Shown: positions 50,456-60,000 of the stretch, piece by piece
How the letters are laid out: each line of letters starts with the position of its first letter
How positions within the stretch are numbered: position 1 is the first letter of the stretch
Assembly (NCBI RefSeq): GCF_964340395.1
Contig: NC_135570.1
Span: forward strand, 10,076,322-10,136,321
Direction: 5' to 3'
Origin: Glandiceps talaboti
Taxonomy: Eukaryota; Hemichordata; Enteropneusta; Spengelidae
DNA: 60,000 bases
Notes under the pieces: model-generated
Seen by the model: the letters and a program-made list of their open reading frames with translations, nothing else
Database searches by the model: none
What the model was told of the DNA's origin: nothing
Position numbers and translations under genes: made by a program

Positions 50456-51221
50456 AAACTGTAACTGTGTCAAATATTCTAGCCAGGCTAACTGCTAAAT
50501 TAAATATCTGTGTAAAGATGGAAACGAAAATAAGCTTTGCAATCCTTCTGTTTTGATCCAAAATTGCATTCAAGTTTTGTGTAGAGTTGCTATTTGCACT
50601 TTTCACTGGTACATGAATGAAAAATAAAAATACCATCGCATAGTAACCAAAGGTCAACAAACTTTTACTCTCACTTTAATATTCACTGTTTCAAGCTATT
50701 GAGTCAATGTGTCTCCCTATCATTCAAGAGAATTTCTACAAAAAGAGTATATTCACTTAGTATAGAAGGCAAATTAAAAAATGTGATTAAATTTAAAATG
50801 ACAAAGGAATACTTTTTTAAAATAGATTTCTATCAAAAATCAATTTAAAGCAACAATAAAATGATAAAGAAAACACTCCAAAAATGACAATATTAATGAT
50901 CATCTTTATATGTTCAAATGAATCAGAAATTTGTTGAATGATCACCACTGAGCATGCACGGCCAAAGAGTTGTCCTAGAGCCTTTAAACCATAGACAGTG
51001 GAGGGGAGTGTCTATGTTTAAACCAAGCATTTATTACCCTTGGTATAACTGGTTAATTCTTAATCAAACCCAGCCAATGCTGGGTGAGTAAAACCCAGAC
51101 TGTAGTGCAGTGTGGCATAATGAGCTAACCCCTCTTTTATATAAAAACAAAATAACATGTGTATTCATATACTATATTAAACACCAATGTAAAGCATTTT
51201 CTGTATGTACCATATAATCGT
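50456..51221. other. Non-coding, AT-rich
   Basis: A short imperfect hairpin AACCCAGCCAATGCTGGGTG at about 51067. No gene. Confidence 0.45.
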
Positions 51222-51353
51222 TTATAGCATCCATATCAAGTGTAAAAGTATACTGTTTCATTTGATAATTGACCTCATTGAAAGGCGACACACCAGACTT
51301 GTAAATAAACCAATTGAAAAAGTATACTTTTACACTTGATGTGAATGCTATAA
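51222..51353. mobile_element. TA-flanked hairpin MITE (~130 bp)
   Basis: Arms TATAGCATCCATATCAAGTG then TAAAAGTATACT; right AGTATACTTTTACACTTGAT then GTGAATGCTATA. Confidence 0.8.
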
Positions 51354-51659
51354 AGAGTGTAGCACATAGAGAAAGTGCTTATCTTCAGTGCTAGCCATTG
51401 TAATTAGGGCCATACATGCATACAGGTATAGAATAAAGGCACAACTTCATTTCTGTGTGTAGATGCAACACTGTATATAGCAGATGTGGCTTGCTGGCTT
51501 AGGGTAGTTGTCACTACTTGAATGATTAACATCAGGACTAAGCTGTGTAGAAAGCTATAATTAAATTATGAATGACTGTATATATGTATATTATATTAAA
51601 CTATCTGACCAGGTGAGTATCTTTCCTGATACTCAGATGAAGAGCAGCATGAAGTGATG

Positions 51660-52640
51660 ACACATCATATTCTATATATACTTGGCATGACAATGATGAA
51701 CTACCCTACTTTTTTCTTCCCTCTGCGCATAATATGTCTGTTGCTGTATGCCATATGTCAAATACATTGTGACTATCTGATCTGATTTTTAAAAAGTAGG
51801 GTACTCTGAGTTCACCATTATCATGCAAATACACTGATAGATCATGTCACTTGTGATGGTGACAGCTAGGATACTGCTGAGCATGGATGTATATTGATGT
51901 ATTCATCATAATATTGTTGAGCTGAACACATCAATATATATCCATGTTGTGCAGTATCCTGTCACAAAATGATGTCATCACATGATCTATCAGTACATTA
52001 TGCATGCTTATAGTGAACTACCCTACTTTTCTTTCTCTACACATCATGTCTGTTACTTGCATGCAACATTATCCTTTGAATTTCAAATATATTGTGACTA
52101 TTTGATCAGATGGGTACCTTTTGTGTACATCCATGTATGCAGTATATACTCTCACAAAATGATGTCATCACATGATCTATCAGTATATGCATGCTAATGG
52201 TGATAAGCGAACTACCCTACTTTTTTTCCTCTATACATTAAGTTTGTTATTTGTATGCAATATTATCCTTTGAATTTCAAACATATTGTGACTATTTGAT
52301 CAGATGGGTACCTTTTGTGTACATCCATGTATGCAGTATACTCTCACAAAATGATGTCATCACATGTCTATCAGTATATGCATGCTAATGGTGAACTACC
52401 CTACTTTTTTTTCCTCTATGTCTGTCACGGTATGACGTCCTTTGAATTTCAAATAAATTGTGACAATCTGATCCCGTACATATAGAACAGTATCCTAGCT
52501 GTCACAAAATGATATCCCATAATCCCTCAGTATACTAAATGCATTATAATGAGAAACTGCCCTAACTTTTCTCATCTTGTCACACATACATATATATCAT
52601 GTCTGTTGCTGCACGCCATGCTTTGAATTTCAAACATTTT
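51660..52640. repeat. Degenerate ~160-195-bp tandem array
   Basis: Anchor GAACTACCCTACTTTT at about 51700, 52015, 52209 and 52393, degenerate at 52551. Units share CCTTTGAATTTCAAATATAT and CACAAAATGATGTCATCACA. Between the first two units lies an inverted segment (51860-51965) with arms AGGATACTGCTGAGCATGGA / TCCATGTTGTGCAGTATCCT. Confidence 0.85.
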
Positions 52641-52807
52641 GGCATTCTCATCATCATGATCTTTTAAACAGCTCAGATAGTTTCAACTGGAACATTCAAA
52701 AAAATAAATTTGCTGAGGTACAAATTAACTTTCTCGTAATATTGTACACCAAGAATAGTATTGCATCACTTGTGGATAAACATATTATTGTAGCTGTATA
52801 CATGATA

Positions 52808-53005
52808 TTAAAGCAAATTGATTTTTAGGTTTGCACCCAGAAATCAGCGCCCCCAACGTTGATCACAAATCCAACTTGTTTCTGTACTTTTTATGGATAG
52901 TATGGACCACTAGTCAACATGTACAATATCTAATTATTGGTATTTTAACAATATAAAGTGGTTACCTGATCAATAAATGATACTCCAGTTAGTACAATTT
53001 TAACA
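52808..53005. mobile_element. MITE-like family P, 5'-truncated copy
   Basis: Shares GCACCCAGAAATCAGCGCCC, TCAACATGTACAATATCTAA and a terminal ACTCCAGTTAGTACA with the family. Confidence 0.65.
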
Positions 53006-53860
53006 TGGTGACAAATTCAAAACTGAGCTTTTGCTCAAGATTTAAACTTGCCACTACACTACCTATAGATAATTACCCACTACTTAACAGCAAGTAACTG
53101 ACCAGTTTCTAGTGAAGATATTTTTTGTTCTTTAAGGAAAAAAATATCTCATTTGCAACAAGTGCAGGTTTAAATACATGAAATAGCTAGACTATAGGCT
53201 TGTAGTTGATTTGGACTATTACAACGGAAGACAGCAAGATTCACATATTGCAATATTACAAGAAAACCAGATTCACATAACTTCCACTTTTGTTATGCGC
53301 AATGTCGTCCTATTTGTTTTAGACTGTAGTTTTTAGAATTAAAATCAAAGTAAATTCTTTTTGTATTCCTCAGATGATAATTAGAATGTCTGCCAATTTA
53401 CATAAAAGACACACTGACGATCACAATGTGTTAAAAGACTGAAAAAAAAGAGTAAAAGTGGCTTGTCAAACTGAGAGTAGACATAAGAAAACACATTGAA
53501 AAACATTTTTAAATACATCTTAAAACATCATGTTTGACAATGGCTATAAGACCGACTACTTTTACTTTGGGGATAAAAGAATTCTGACTAACCTCCACTC
53601 CTTAAAGTTATAAACGGAGTTTGGTTGAAATGCTATTATACATAGATATAATTATTTTATTTGTCTGACTGGAAATAAAATAAAATTGGCACATCAAAGC
53701 ATTAATTTATAAGATTCCTGCACTTACAATGTCTTTTGCCTTAAATAATTCAACTTTTCATTCCTTAAATGACAAAAGTAAATTTTTGCATATTTTGACC
53801 TCAGACGAGAAATTTCTTTCGGAAAATTTTCTTTTGGATGTAGGCAGTCTACTAAACGAT
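53006..53860. other. Non-coding
   Basis: No gene or repeat recognised. Confidence 0.5.
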
Positions 53861-53965
53861 AGACTTTAAGATACGTTGTGACGTTCCGCCCTCATCGGTC
53901 TCCTCTCACATGGGAGGGGTGGGCCGATGTGTGAGAGCACCCCAGGCGTCACAGCGTACCTTACA
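53861..53965. mobile_element. ~105-bp palindromic MITE, copy D
   Basis: Starts AGACTTTAAGATACGTTGTG and ends GCGTCACAGCGTACCTTACA. This is the clearest hairpin of the four. Confidence 0.8.
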
Positions 53966-54684
53966 TACTAACTAAAGGATTGCATTCTCACTATTTCTGT
54001 ATATTAAGGGATACTTTACCATAAGGCATGCTGTTGTTGTATACAGATTGATTTGTTTTTCAGTGTGGTACAAGTAGCTACTGAGTACACAACTTTCTAT
54101 AGCAACCTAGTGTGATTGGTAAATCTCACATGTTAATTTAAATATCCCTTATTAAACTACCTTAATTCAATGAGAGTAAATTTCTAATTAAAAACTAAGA
54201 AACATATATATAAGTAAATTACACCATCACAGAAAATTACATAATAGTTACACCTATCACATCTTTGACAAATACACAAGAAAGAGCCAGAAATAAATCA
54301 ATTGTGTATATCTACTGAAAATTCAGCAGGTTTTGTTGTTTTAAATCTTTTCATCAATTGGAATGCATTATATTTATAGACAAAGAATTCTCTATAGCCA
54401 GAAATGTCAATACCATGGGGTTCAATAACATTACATGAGTTTACACAATACTATAAATTCAACCACATGCTAACAATTGTGATGAATGTTATTCAATATT
54501 GATTATGCAAGTCAAATAATTAAATACACCTGTGTACTATAAATTATAAATTAGACAATATGGAACTGTGTACTATTAGTGAGGGTACATCATGTAACAT
54601 TTGTCGAATGGTTATATGGTTCACTTCAAAAACCTCAACTTGAGTTTGATCACTTTCACTTGATATAAGGTCAGTTGATATTAG

Positions 54685-54990
54685 TTTAAAGCTAGCTGCA
54701 ACAGAAATATTTTTAGAAACTGTTTTGGTAGATAATGATGTAATCATAATGTCATATACCCTAAATGATATGGAATCACCTGTGGGCAAATATGTTTGTG
54801 TAGAAGTACATATAATATGGCAATAAATTTTTGGGTCTGCATCCAAAAATCAGCACCCGATGAATTATGATTTTAAAGTTGCCGTATGGATGAGGATTGG
54901 GTATTTATTTTGGATTTTTAATTTATAAAACAATTTAACATTGTACAATGTCTAATTGTTGGTATTTTAACAATTTTCAGTGAATATATT
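54685..54990. mobile_element. MITE-like family P with nested fragment of family V
   Basis: Left end TTTAAAGCTAGCTGCAAC. It carries the family body, interrupted at 54873-54945 by one arm of the palindromic family V element (ATGAGGATTGGGTATTTATT...), then resumes with ACAATGTCTAATTGTTGG. The nesting gives relative ages. Confidence 0.65.
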
Positions 54991-55027
54991 GTTGGTTGTG
55001 TGACCTTCCATCATTGTCTGTGCATTG

Positions 55028-55069
55028 ACACACATAGACACACAGACAGAGACACAGACAGATCGACAG

Positions 55070-55112
<43 letters not shown>

Positions 55113-55343
55113 GACAGACATTCACACACAGACAGACACAGAAAAACAGACAGACAGAGACAGACAGATGAACACACACGTGCGCGCATGCATACATACA
55201 TACATACATACATACATACATACATACATACATACATACATACATACATACATACATTATACATACATACATACATACATACATACATACATACATACAT
55301 ACATACATACATACATACAGACACATAGACAGACAGACAGACA

Positions 55344-55406
<63 letters not shown>
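55028..55406. repeat. Compound (CA)n, (CAGA)n, (CATA)n microsatellite
   Basis: About 380 bp of alternating CA, CAGA and CATA blocks, with a roughly symmetrical order. The open frames across it are artefacts. Confidence 0.97.
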
Positions 55407-55411
<5 letters not shown>

Positions 55412-55892
55412 TTTAGTTTTAAAAAAGTGGCTATTAATTTCACTCTACACACCTTGTCAAAATACAATAAACACAACTGGACAAACATTTATTTCAGAGA
55501 ATTGGGATTTCATTCCATTTAATTAAGAATCAAAATATCAATAACATAAAGAATACAAAAAAAAATATCACAAGGATTGATTTCACAAAATATTTGAAAT
55601 CATCTTTAATTTAAAGATATGATTATCTTACCACAACAAGAATTACGTGACTTCGTACAAAAAAATGGATTTTTCATTTTTTTATTTTATTATTCAATAC
55701 AACTACAAGACAATACAAAGGAAAACAATACACTACAGAAAAACACAGGAAGTACAAACGGAGAGGGGAGAGAGGGTTGGTTAACTTAATCAAATAAATT
55801 AATACATATGATTGAAAATAATTGGATTTCATATCTTTGACTTCTAACATGGCAAGATGCCAAAACAATGTTTATGACACATAATCTGAGTA

Positions 55893-56095
55893 TAGGATGA
55901 TATGTGGACCTGGTAGGATAGAGGTTGCAATGTGACTGCATTAATCCTATGTGCTTATAAAGGCTGCAATGGATTGTATGCTCCCCTGGGAGTTGAGGAA
56001 GTATAAAGGGCCTGCCATTGATCCATGCCAATGGTAATAATTGTGAGCACCTTGAGCTCTCAGGAGAAAAGGTGCATAATGAGACATCAAAAGCT
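55893..56095 (+). mobile_element. SINE 3' half (same family)
   Basis: Begins at GACCTGGTAGGATAGAGG and matches the terminal copy closely through TGCAATGGATTGTATGCTCC to a tail GTGAGCACCTTGAGC, similar to LINE-derived SINE tails. The tRNA-like head is missing. Confidence 0.75.
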
Positions 56096-56099
56096 TGTG

Positions 56100-57074
56100 C
56101 CCGTGTGTCTGCATGATCTAGTTACAGAATGACTGGTTTATTTCATTTAGAGAAAATGTAGTAAGTAATTGCAGTCATGCTCTTAAAGTCTAGAATGTGC
56201 AGTTTCTCATTGGTTTTCTGTGTGGTTGTATCAAACAGTGCGAGTGAACACTAACATGACATGGGAAGTATAAGAATTTTTTTGTACAAATTAAAGGCCA
56301 AGGTTTCAATCCTAGGGTCTCACATTCGTATTACTACATGTAGTTATCTTATCAATTAAGCCATACGAACAACAAGTGATTATTTTCTTTTGTTCTCAAA
56401 CTTTTACTGTCCTTGAAACTCTGCCAGACAACTGCTTGTCAGTCCTAATCTGAACTGAACAATGCATGCCAAGAAAGTTGTCTTGATAAATTACAGTGTA
56501 ATTCAAACAGTAAACAATGCAATGGCATAGTATACTGGCCTTTGACATGTTCACAGGTTATCAGAGTATGTACACAGTTTAAGGTGAGGAGATCAGCCTC
56601 AGACAGGGTTGAGATGACATATATTAAACCACAGACAGTATCAGTGCATGTGCCCTCGAAGCAAATTTGATGAGCCACTGAAATCTCTTACTATGCAGTG
56701 ATCAGTGTGCACTCTAAGCCAATTTGACACGCCACTGACACACATAATTTCTAGTGATGCACCAAAATTTGGTGTTCGCCTATCTCTTACTATGTAATGA
56801 CTCACACAAGAAATTTTGACTCAAAACAACAAAATTTGGCTACCCTTAGAGAGCACACTGGACAAGGTATCTATGACTAAACCCGCCATTACATGATGGA
56901 AATTTACCATCAACATCATATCGTTGTACAGATTAAAAAGAAAAATTACATATGTATACTGAGACACGGTACTAAAACAGACAGCTAATACATTATGACA
57001 GGAAAGTTTTTTTCCCTGGTTTATATTTTGATATGTCAATATGATTTATTATACCAAGCATGAGCCAAGTTGAA
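56100..57074. other. Non-coding
   Basis: No gene or repeat recognised. Confidence 0.5.
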
Positions 57075-57310
57075 CCAAAAATATGGAATTTATACTTTGG
57101 TCGTTCTACGTCATGACAATGGGCATCAATGTCACAACAATGCATGTCTACGTCACTGGTTCTGCTGCGTTCAAAATACGGGTCAAAATGTCCCCTATTT
57201 TTCTTTTGACATTACTGGAGCTGGTATAATTATGCTATTCTCCAATATTTTCTTCATTCCGCCAAGGAAAATATGAGAGTGACCTAAGGGGCCTTTGTCA
57301 CTATAAGTCA
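57075..57310 (+). repeat. Dispersed repeat, family R, copy 2
   Basis: Same blocks and orientation as the copy at 12790. Confidence 0.75.
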
Positions 57311-58185
57311 ATAATGATTTATTGTATAAGAAAATCAACACTAAAAGGAAATGAGTCAGCAAAACTTTTGAATCTATAATACCATTACATTACATGTACG
57401 GAGTACTTACAAATTACATAAAATATGTAAGGGACAACTAATCAATATAAAAGTTGGTTTACCTGTTTGCTATTTTACTGTATATTTGGATGAAATTGTT
57501 GCCAAGGTTTTGGAACCAGTAACAAGGGGTTCAGTAGGGGAGGGGGAATCTTTTTAAAAATTGCATAGATTTTACCAAGTACCATACTCTCACTCAGTAG
57601 GGAACCCTCTGTAAAAGTTCCTCAGAAACTCAGGTAGATTTTACCTACTTTAAATGCCACCCTTAGGAATATCAATGCTGTAAAGAGCTGACTCAGCATA
57701 TTTTCAAATCTTATCAATTAATCATTGACAAATATGTAAATGTGACATGATGACCTCACACACAGCATTGTTTGGAATCAAGTACCCATAATCTATTTCC
57801 TAGCAGTACCTGCCCTTGCAATCTCAAAATACTTCTGTAACAGTGATACACTTTATTGGGTATTAACTTTAGTGATACACTTTGTTTTAACTTCAGCATC
57901 ACCCCCCCCCCTCCCCCTTTCATTCATATACCAGCAGACTTTAATTTTCAATTATAGTGAAATATACTATGTTCATGGAATATGTATGTCTTTTTTGGGC
58001 TGCACACTTTCATACGTTAGCAATGGGGTGAGGAGAAATGATATAGCTTTGTTTTGCTTTCACAATTTTACATAAATGGAATCAGGAAAATTAGTATTCA
58101 AACTAGGACTGGCTATTAAAGATAAAGTTATGTAGTTTGTATGGTGAAACTTCCAGTTTGCAGTTGCAGTTATACCGTCAATCAA
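57311..58185. other. Non-coding
   Basis: Poly-C at about 57902-57911. No gene seen. Confidence 0.5.
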
Positions 58186-58365
58186 CTTGGGTGCTAGTCT
58201 TGCTGCTAGACTTTCGGGCTTTCTTTCGATACTAGTATAAGCGAACGAAGTTCGCAGTGAGGGCTTGCCCGAACAGGATGTTCCATCCTCGATAGCGATG
58301 TTCGGTCGTGTGTCGTATTCTATCGGAAGAACATCAGAGGTCTAGCAGATAGACTACTTGGGTGT
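58186..58365. mobile_element. Palindromic MITE-like element, family S
   Basis: Arms TAGTCTTGCTGCTAGACTTT and GAGGTCTAGCAGATAGACTA. It is CpG-rich compared with its flanks. Confidence 0.7.
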
Positions 58366-58784
58366 ATGATAATGGTAGTAGGATTTACTGCAATGATACA
58401 TTGAATACTGCCCTCTAGGCCACCAGATCTAATACTTTTGTTTTTTATACTTCACTCTGGGAAATTGCAATGATTATGGTATTCAAAATGAAAGATGGTG
58501 AGAGTATTCCCTTGCATCATTCTTGGATTTCTTAAGAAGGAGTGTGCATCCTACAAAGTTTCACAAAACAGAGGCACGTCACATATCCTGGATATAACAT
58601 AGGTAAACTGGCTAGAAGATATGTAAGCTATCAAAAAAAATTAAAAAGGGTGTGTTCACTGACATAGAGATGAAAAAAGAACAATCACAGTAAAAATATT
58701 TTTGCAAACAGATATTTCAAACAACTTCAAATCAAATACAAATTGTAAATGTATATATACAATCTTCCTGGCATTGGTAACAGA

Positions 58785-59040
58785 GTTCTTAAGTGGCACA
58801 AGCTGAGTTTGTAAGCATATTACTTGGGTGAAAATACTTAAAACAAAACCACATTATGGTATATTGTATACATGTCCATTGTATATAATGTTAATATTGC
58901 TGCATGTCTTCTATAACATTACAATTGTCTTCTAGCATTGTCAGAACAGTTCATTGCATAGTAGAGATTTCCTGAACATTTTTTGATATGTATGATAAAT
59001 TACGTCATCTGATCATTTATGGGTTATATACCCTCAATAA
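58785..59040 (+). repeat. Dispersed repeat, family Q, copy 2
   Basis: Collinear with the copy at 3455. Its right side is followed directly by a half-copy of an inverted-repeat element. Confidence 0.7.
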
Positions 59041-59106
59041 AGTGACCTTCACTCGCTTGTCATATCGTATCGGAAGAAAACCTGAAGGTCTAACAGCTAG
59101 ACTAAG
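59035..59106. mobile_element. Half-copy of family S
   Basis: Right arm only: GTGACCTTCACTCGCTTGTC, CGGAAGAAAACCTGAAGGTC, then AGCTAGACTA. Confidence 0.65.
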
Positions 59107-59310
59107 TAAAGCCCAACTGTAAGAATGATGTAAACAATGTATAGATAGTGTCCTGATATGACAAATATATCAAATTTGGACATTATATAACTGGGCCAAT
59201 AAACACTAACTTAGCATTGGAATTCTGTGATTGATTATCGAAGACATGATGCTTCGGTTGAATTTGAAATGCTACGGTGATAGCATCAGTATTGTATACA
59301 TCCAGGTATT

Positions 59311-59575
59311 CATTACAATGTCTATCAGCCTATCACTGTACACTATTTTCATTACAATGTCTATCAGCCTATCACTGTACACTATTTTCATTACAATGTC
59401 TATCAGCCGATGACTGTACACTATTTTCATTTAAATGTCTATCAGCCTATCACTGTACAGTATTTTCATTTCAATGTCTATCAGCCGATGACTGTACACT
59501 ATTTTCATTACAATGTCTATCAGCCTATCACTGTACACTATTTTCATTTCAATGTCTATCAGCCTCATAACGTGC
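59311..59575. repeat. 39-bp minisatellite, ~7 copies
   Basis: Unit CATTACAATGTCTATCAGCC then TATCACTGTACACTATTTT, starting at 59311, 59350, 59389, 59428, 59467, 59506 and 59545. Variants CATTTCAATG and CCGATGAC alternate between units. Confidence 0.95.
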
Positions 59576-59706
59576 ATAATTGCTGTCATGTCTATTACCT
59601 TCAAAATCATGTACACTGTACAACCTCCTTGGCTTTCTCTCAAATATTTCCTCTATTAACTCAAGCTAGTTCAGAATTCATAGTTTTCAAGAACAATATT
59701 TGTAGA

Positions 59707-60000
59707 GTTATGATGGGTGAATGGTTACAGTGGCCGGCTTGGAATCTGCAGGTTGCAGGTTCAAGCCCTGTCGTTGTCATTTGTTTCTGAATGGCTAAAG
59801 TCCTTAGGCAAGATTTGAACCATGATTGTGCCTCAGTCAACTCAGCTGTATAGCTGGGGACCTGGTAGGATAGAGGTTGCAATGTGAATGCTTTAATCCT
59901 ATGTGCTTATAGTGGCTGCAATGGATTGTATGCTCCCCAGGGATTTGAGGAAGTATAAAGGGCTGTTGTGCCACTATAGATCCAAGCCAGGAGTAATACT
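59707..60000 (+). mobile_element. tRNA-derived SINE, runs off the window
   Basis: Pol III A-box-like TGGTTACAGTGG (59722-59733) and B-box GGTTCAAGCCC (59758-59768), then a conserved central domain (CTTAGGCAAG..., TGTGCCTCAGT..., CTGTATAGCTGGGGACC), then the shared 3' body. It is the most complete of three copies. Confidence 0.8.

Noticed and set aside
54967-55488. Up to 173-codon Cys/Val/Met/Tyr-rich frames (also 21723-22061, 44453-44812, 41789-42015)
   Set aside because: Translation of CA/CATA/CAGA microsatellites.
59707-59780. A tRNA gene
   Set aside because: A- and B-box-like sequences are present, but the body continues into a SINE found twice more; no cloverleaf with an anticodon loop.

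Overview
The window reads as nuclear DNA of a multicellular animal. It is AT-rich, has spliceosomal splice signals and long non-coding stretches, many microsatellites and minisatellites, tRNA-derived SINEs, decayed LINE reverse-transcriptase fragments and many short inverted-repeat (MITE-like) elements. An invertebrate is most likely, possibly a marine deuterostome or lophotrochozoan. The phylum cannot be fixed from the sequence alone. I see no tRNA, rRNA, CRISPR, bacterial or viral gene.

Only two protein-coding genes are well supported. The first is on the minus strand (about 5.9-10.5 kb): a C2H2 zinc-finger transcription factor with two blocks of four fingers. Its main coding exon begins at a splice acceptor at 8957. 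A short upstream exon (10405-10483) carries a strong-context ATG and joins it in phase. The joined N-terminus resembles a divergent MADS (SRF/MEF2-type) domain split by the intron. A MADS-like plus C2H2 architecture is the most interesting observation here. The second gene, on the plus strand (31065-31907), is an intronless 280-aa ELOVL6-type very-long-chain fatty-acid elongase with all catalytic motifs and a C-terminal dilysine ER signal. A TATA-like box and an inverted CCAAT box lie about 370-470 bp upstream.

The rest is mobile-element and repeat landscape. 0-5.9 kb: minisatellites, MITEs and the zinc-finger 3' flank. 9-13.5 kb: SINE, (CA)n, inverted-repeat elements and a LINE fragment. 15-18.6 kb: hammerhead-like motifs, palindromic elements and pentanucleotide arrays. 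18.9-19.6 kb: a CpG-rich island-like segment. 20.2-22.3 kb: long (CT)n, a 455-bp foldback element with a 7-bp target duplication, (CATA)n and a LINE fragment. 24-30 kb: microsatellites including about 150 bp of (TA)n, plus another LINE fragment. 33-44 kb: mostly unannotatable DNA with palindromic elements. 45.7-48.1 kb: a roughly 40-copy 28-bp satellite abutting a LINE C-terminus, an element with 15-16-bp periodic inverted arrays, and a 79-bp minisatellite. 48.3-60 kb: more inverted-repeat elements, a ~190-bp tandem array, microsatellites and SINEs, one of which runs off the end.

The two genes have no visible functional link. All RNA processing, domain and family calls are from reading by eye.
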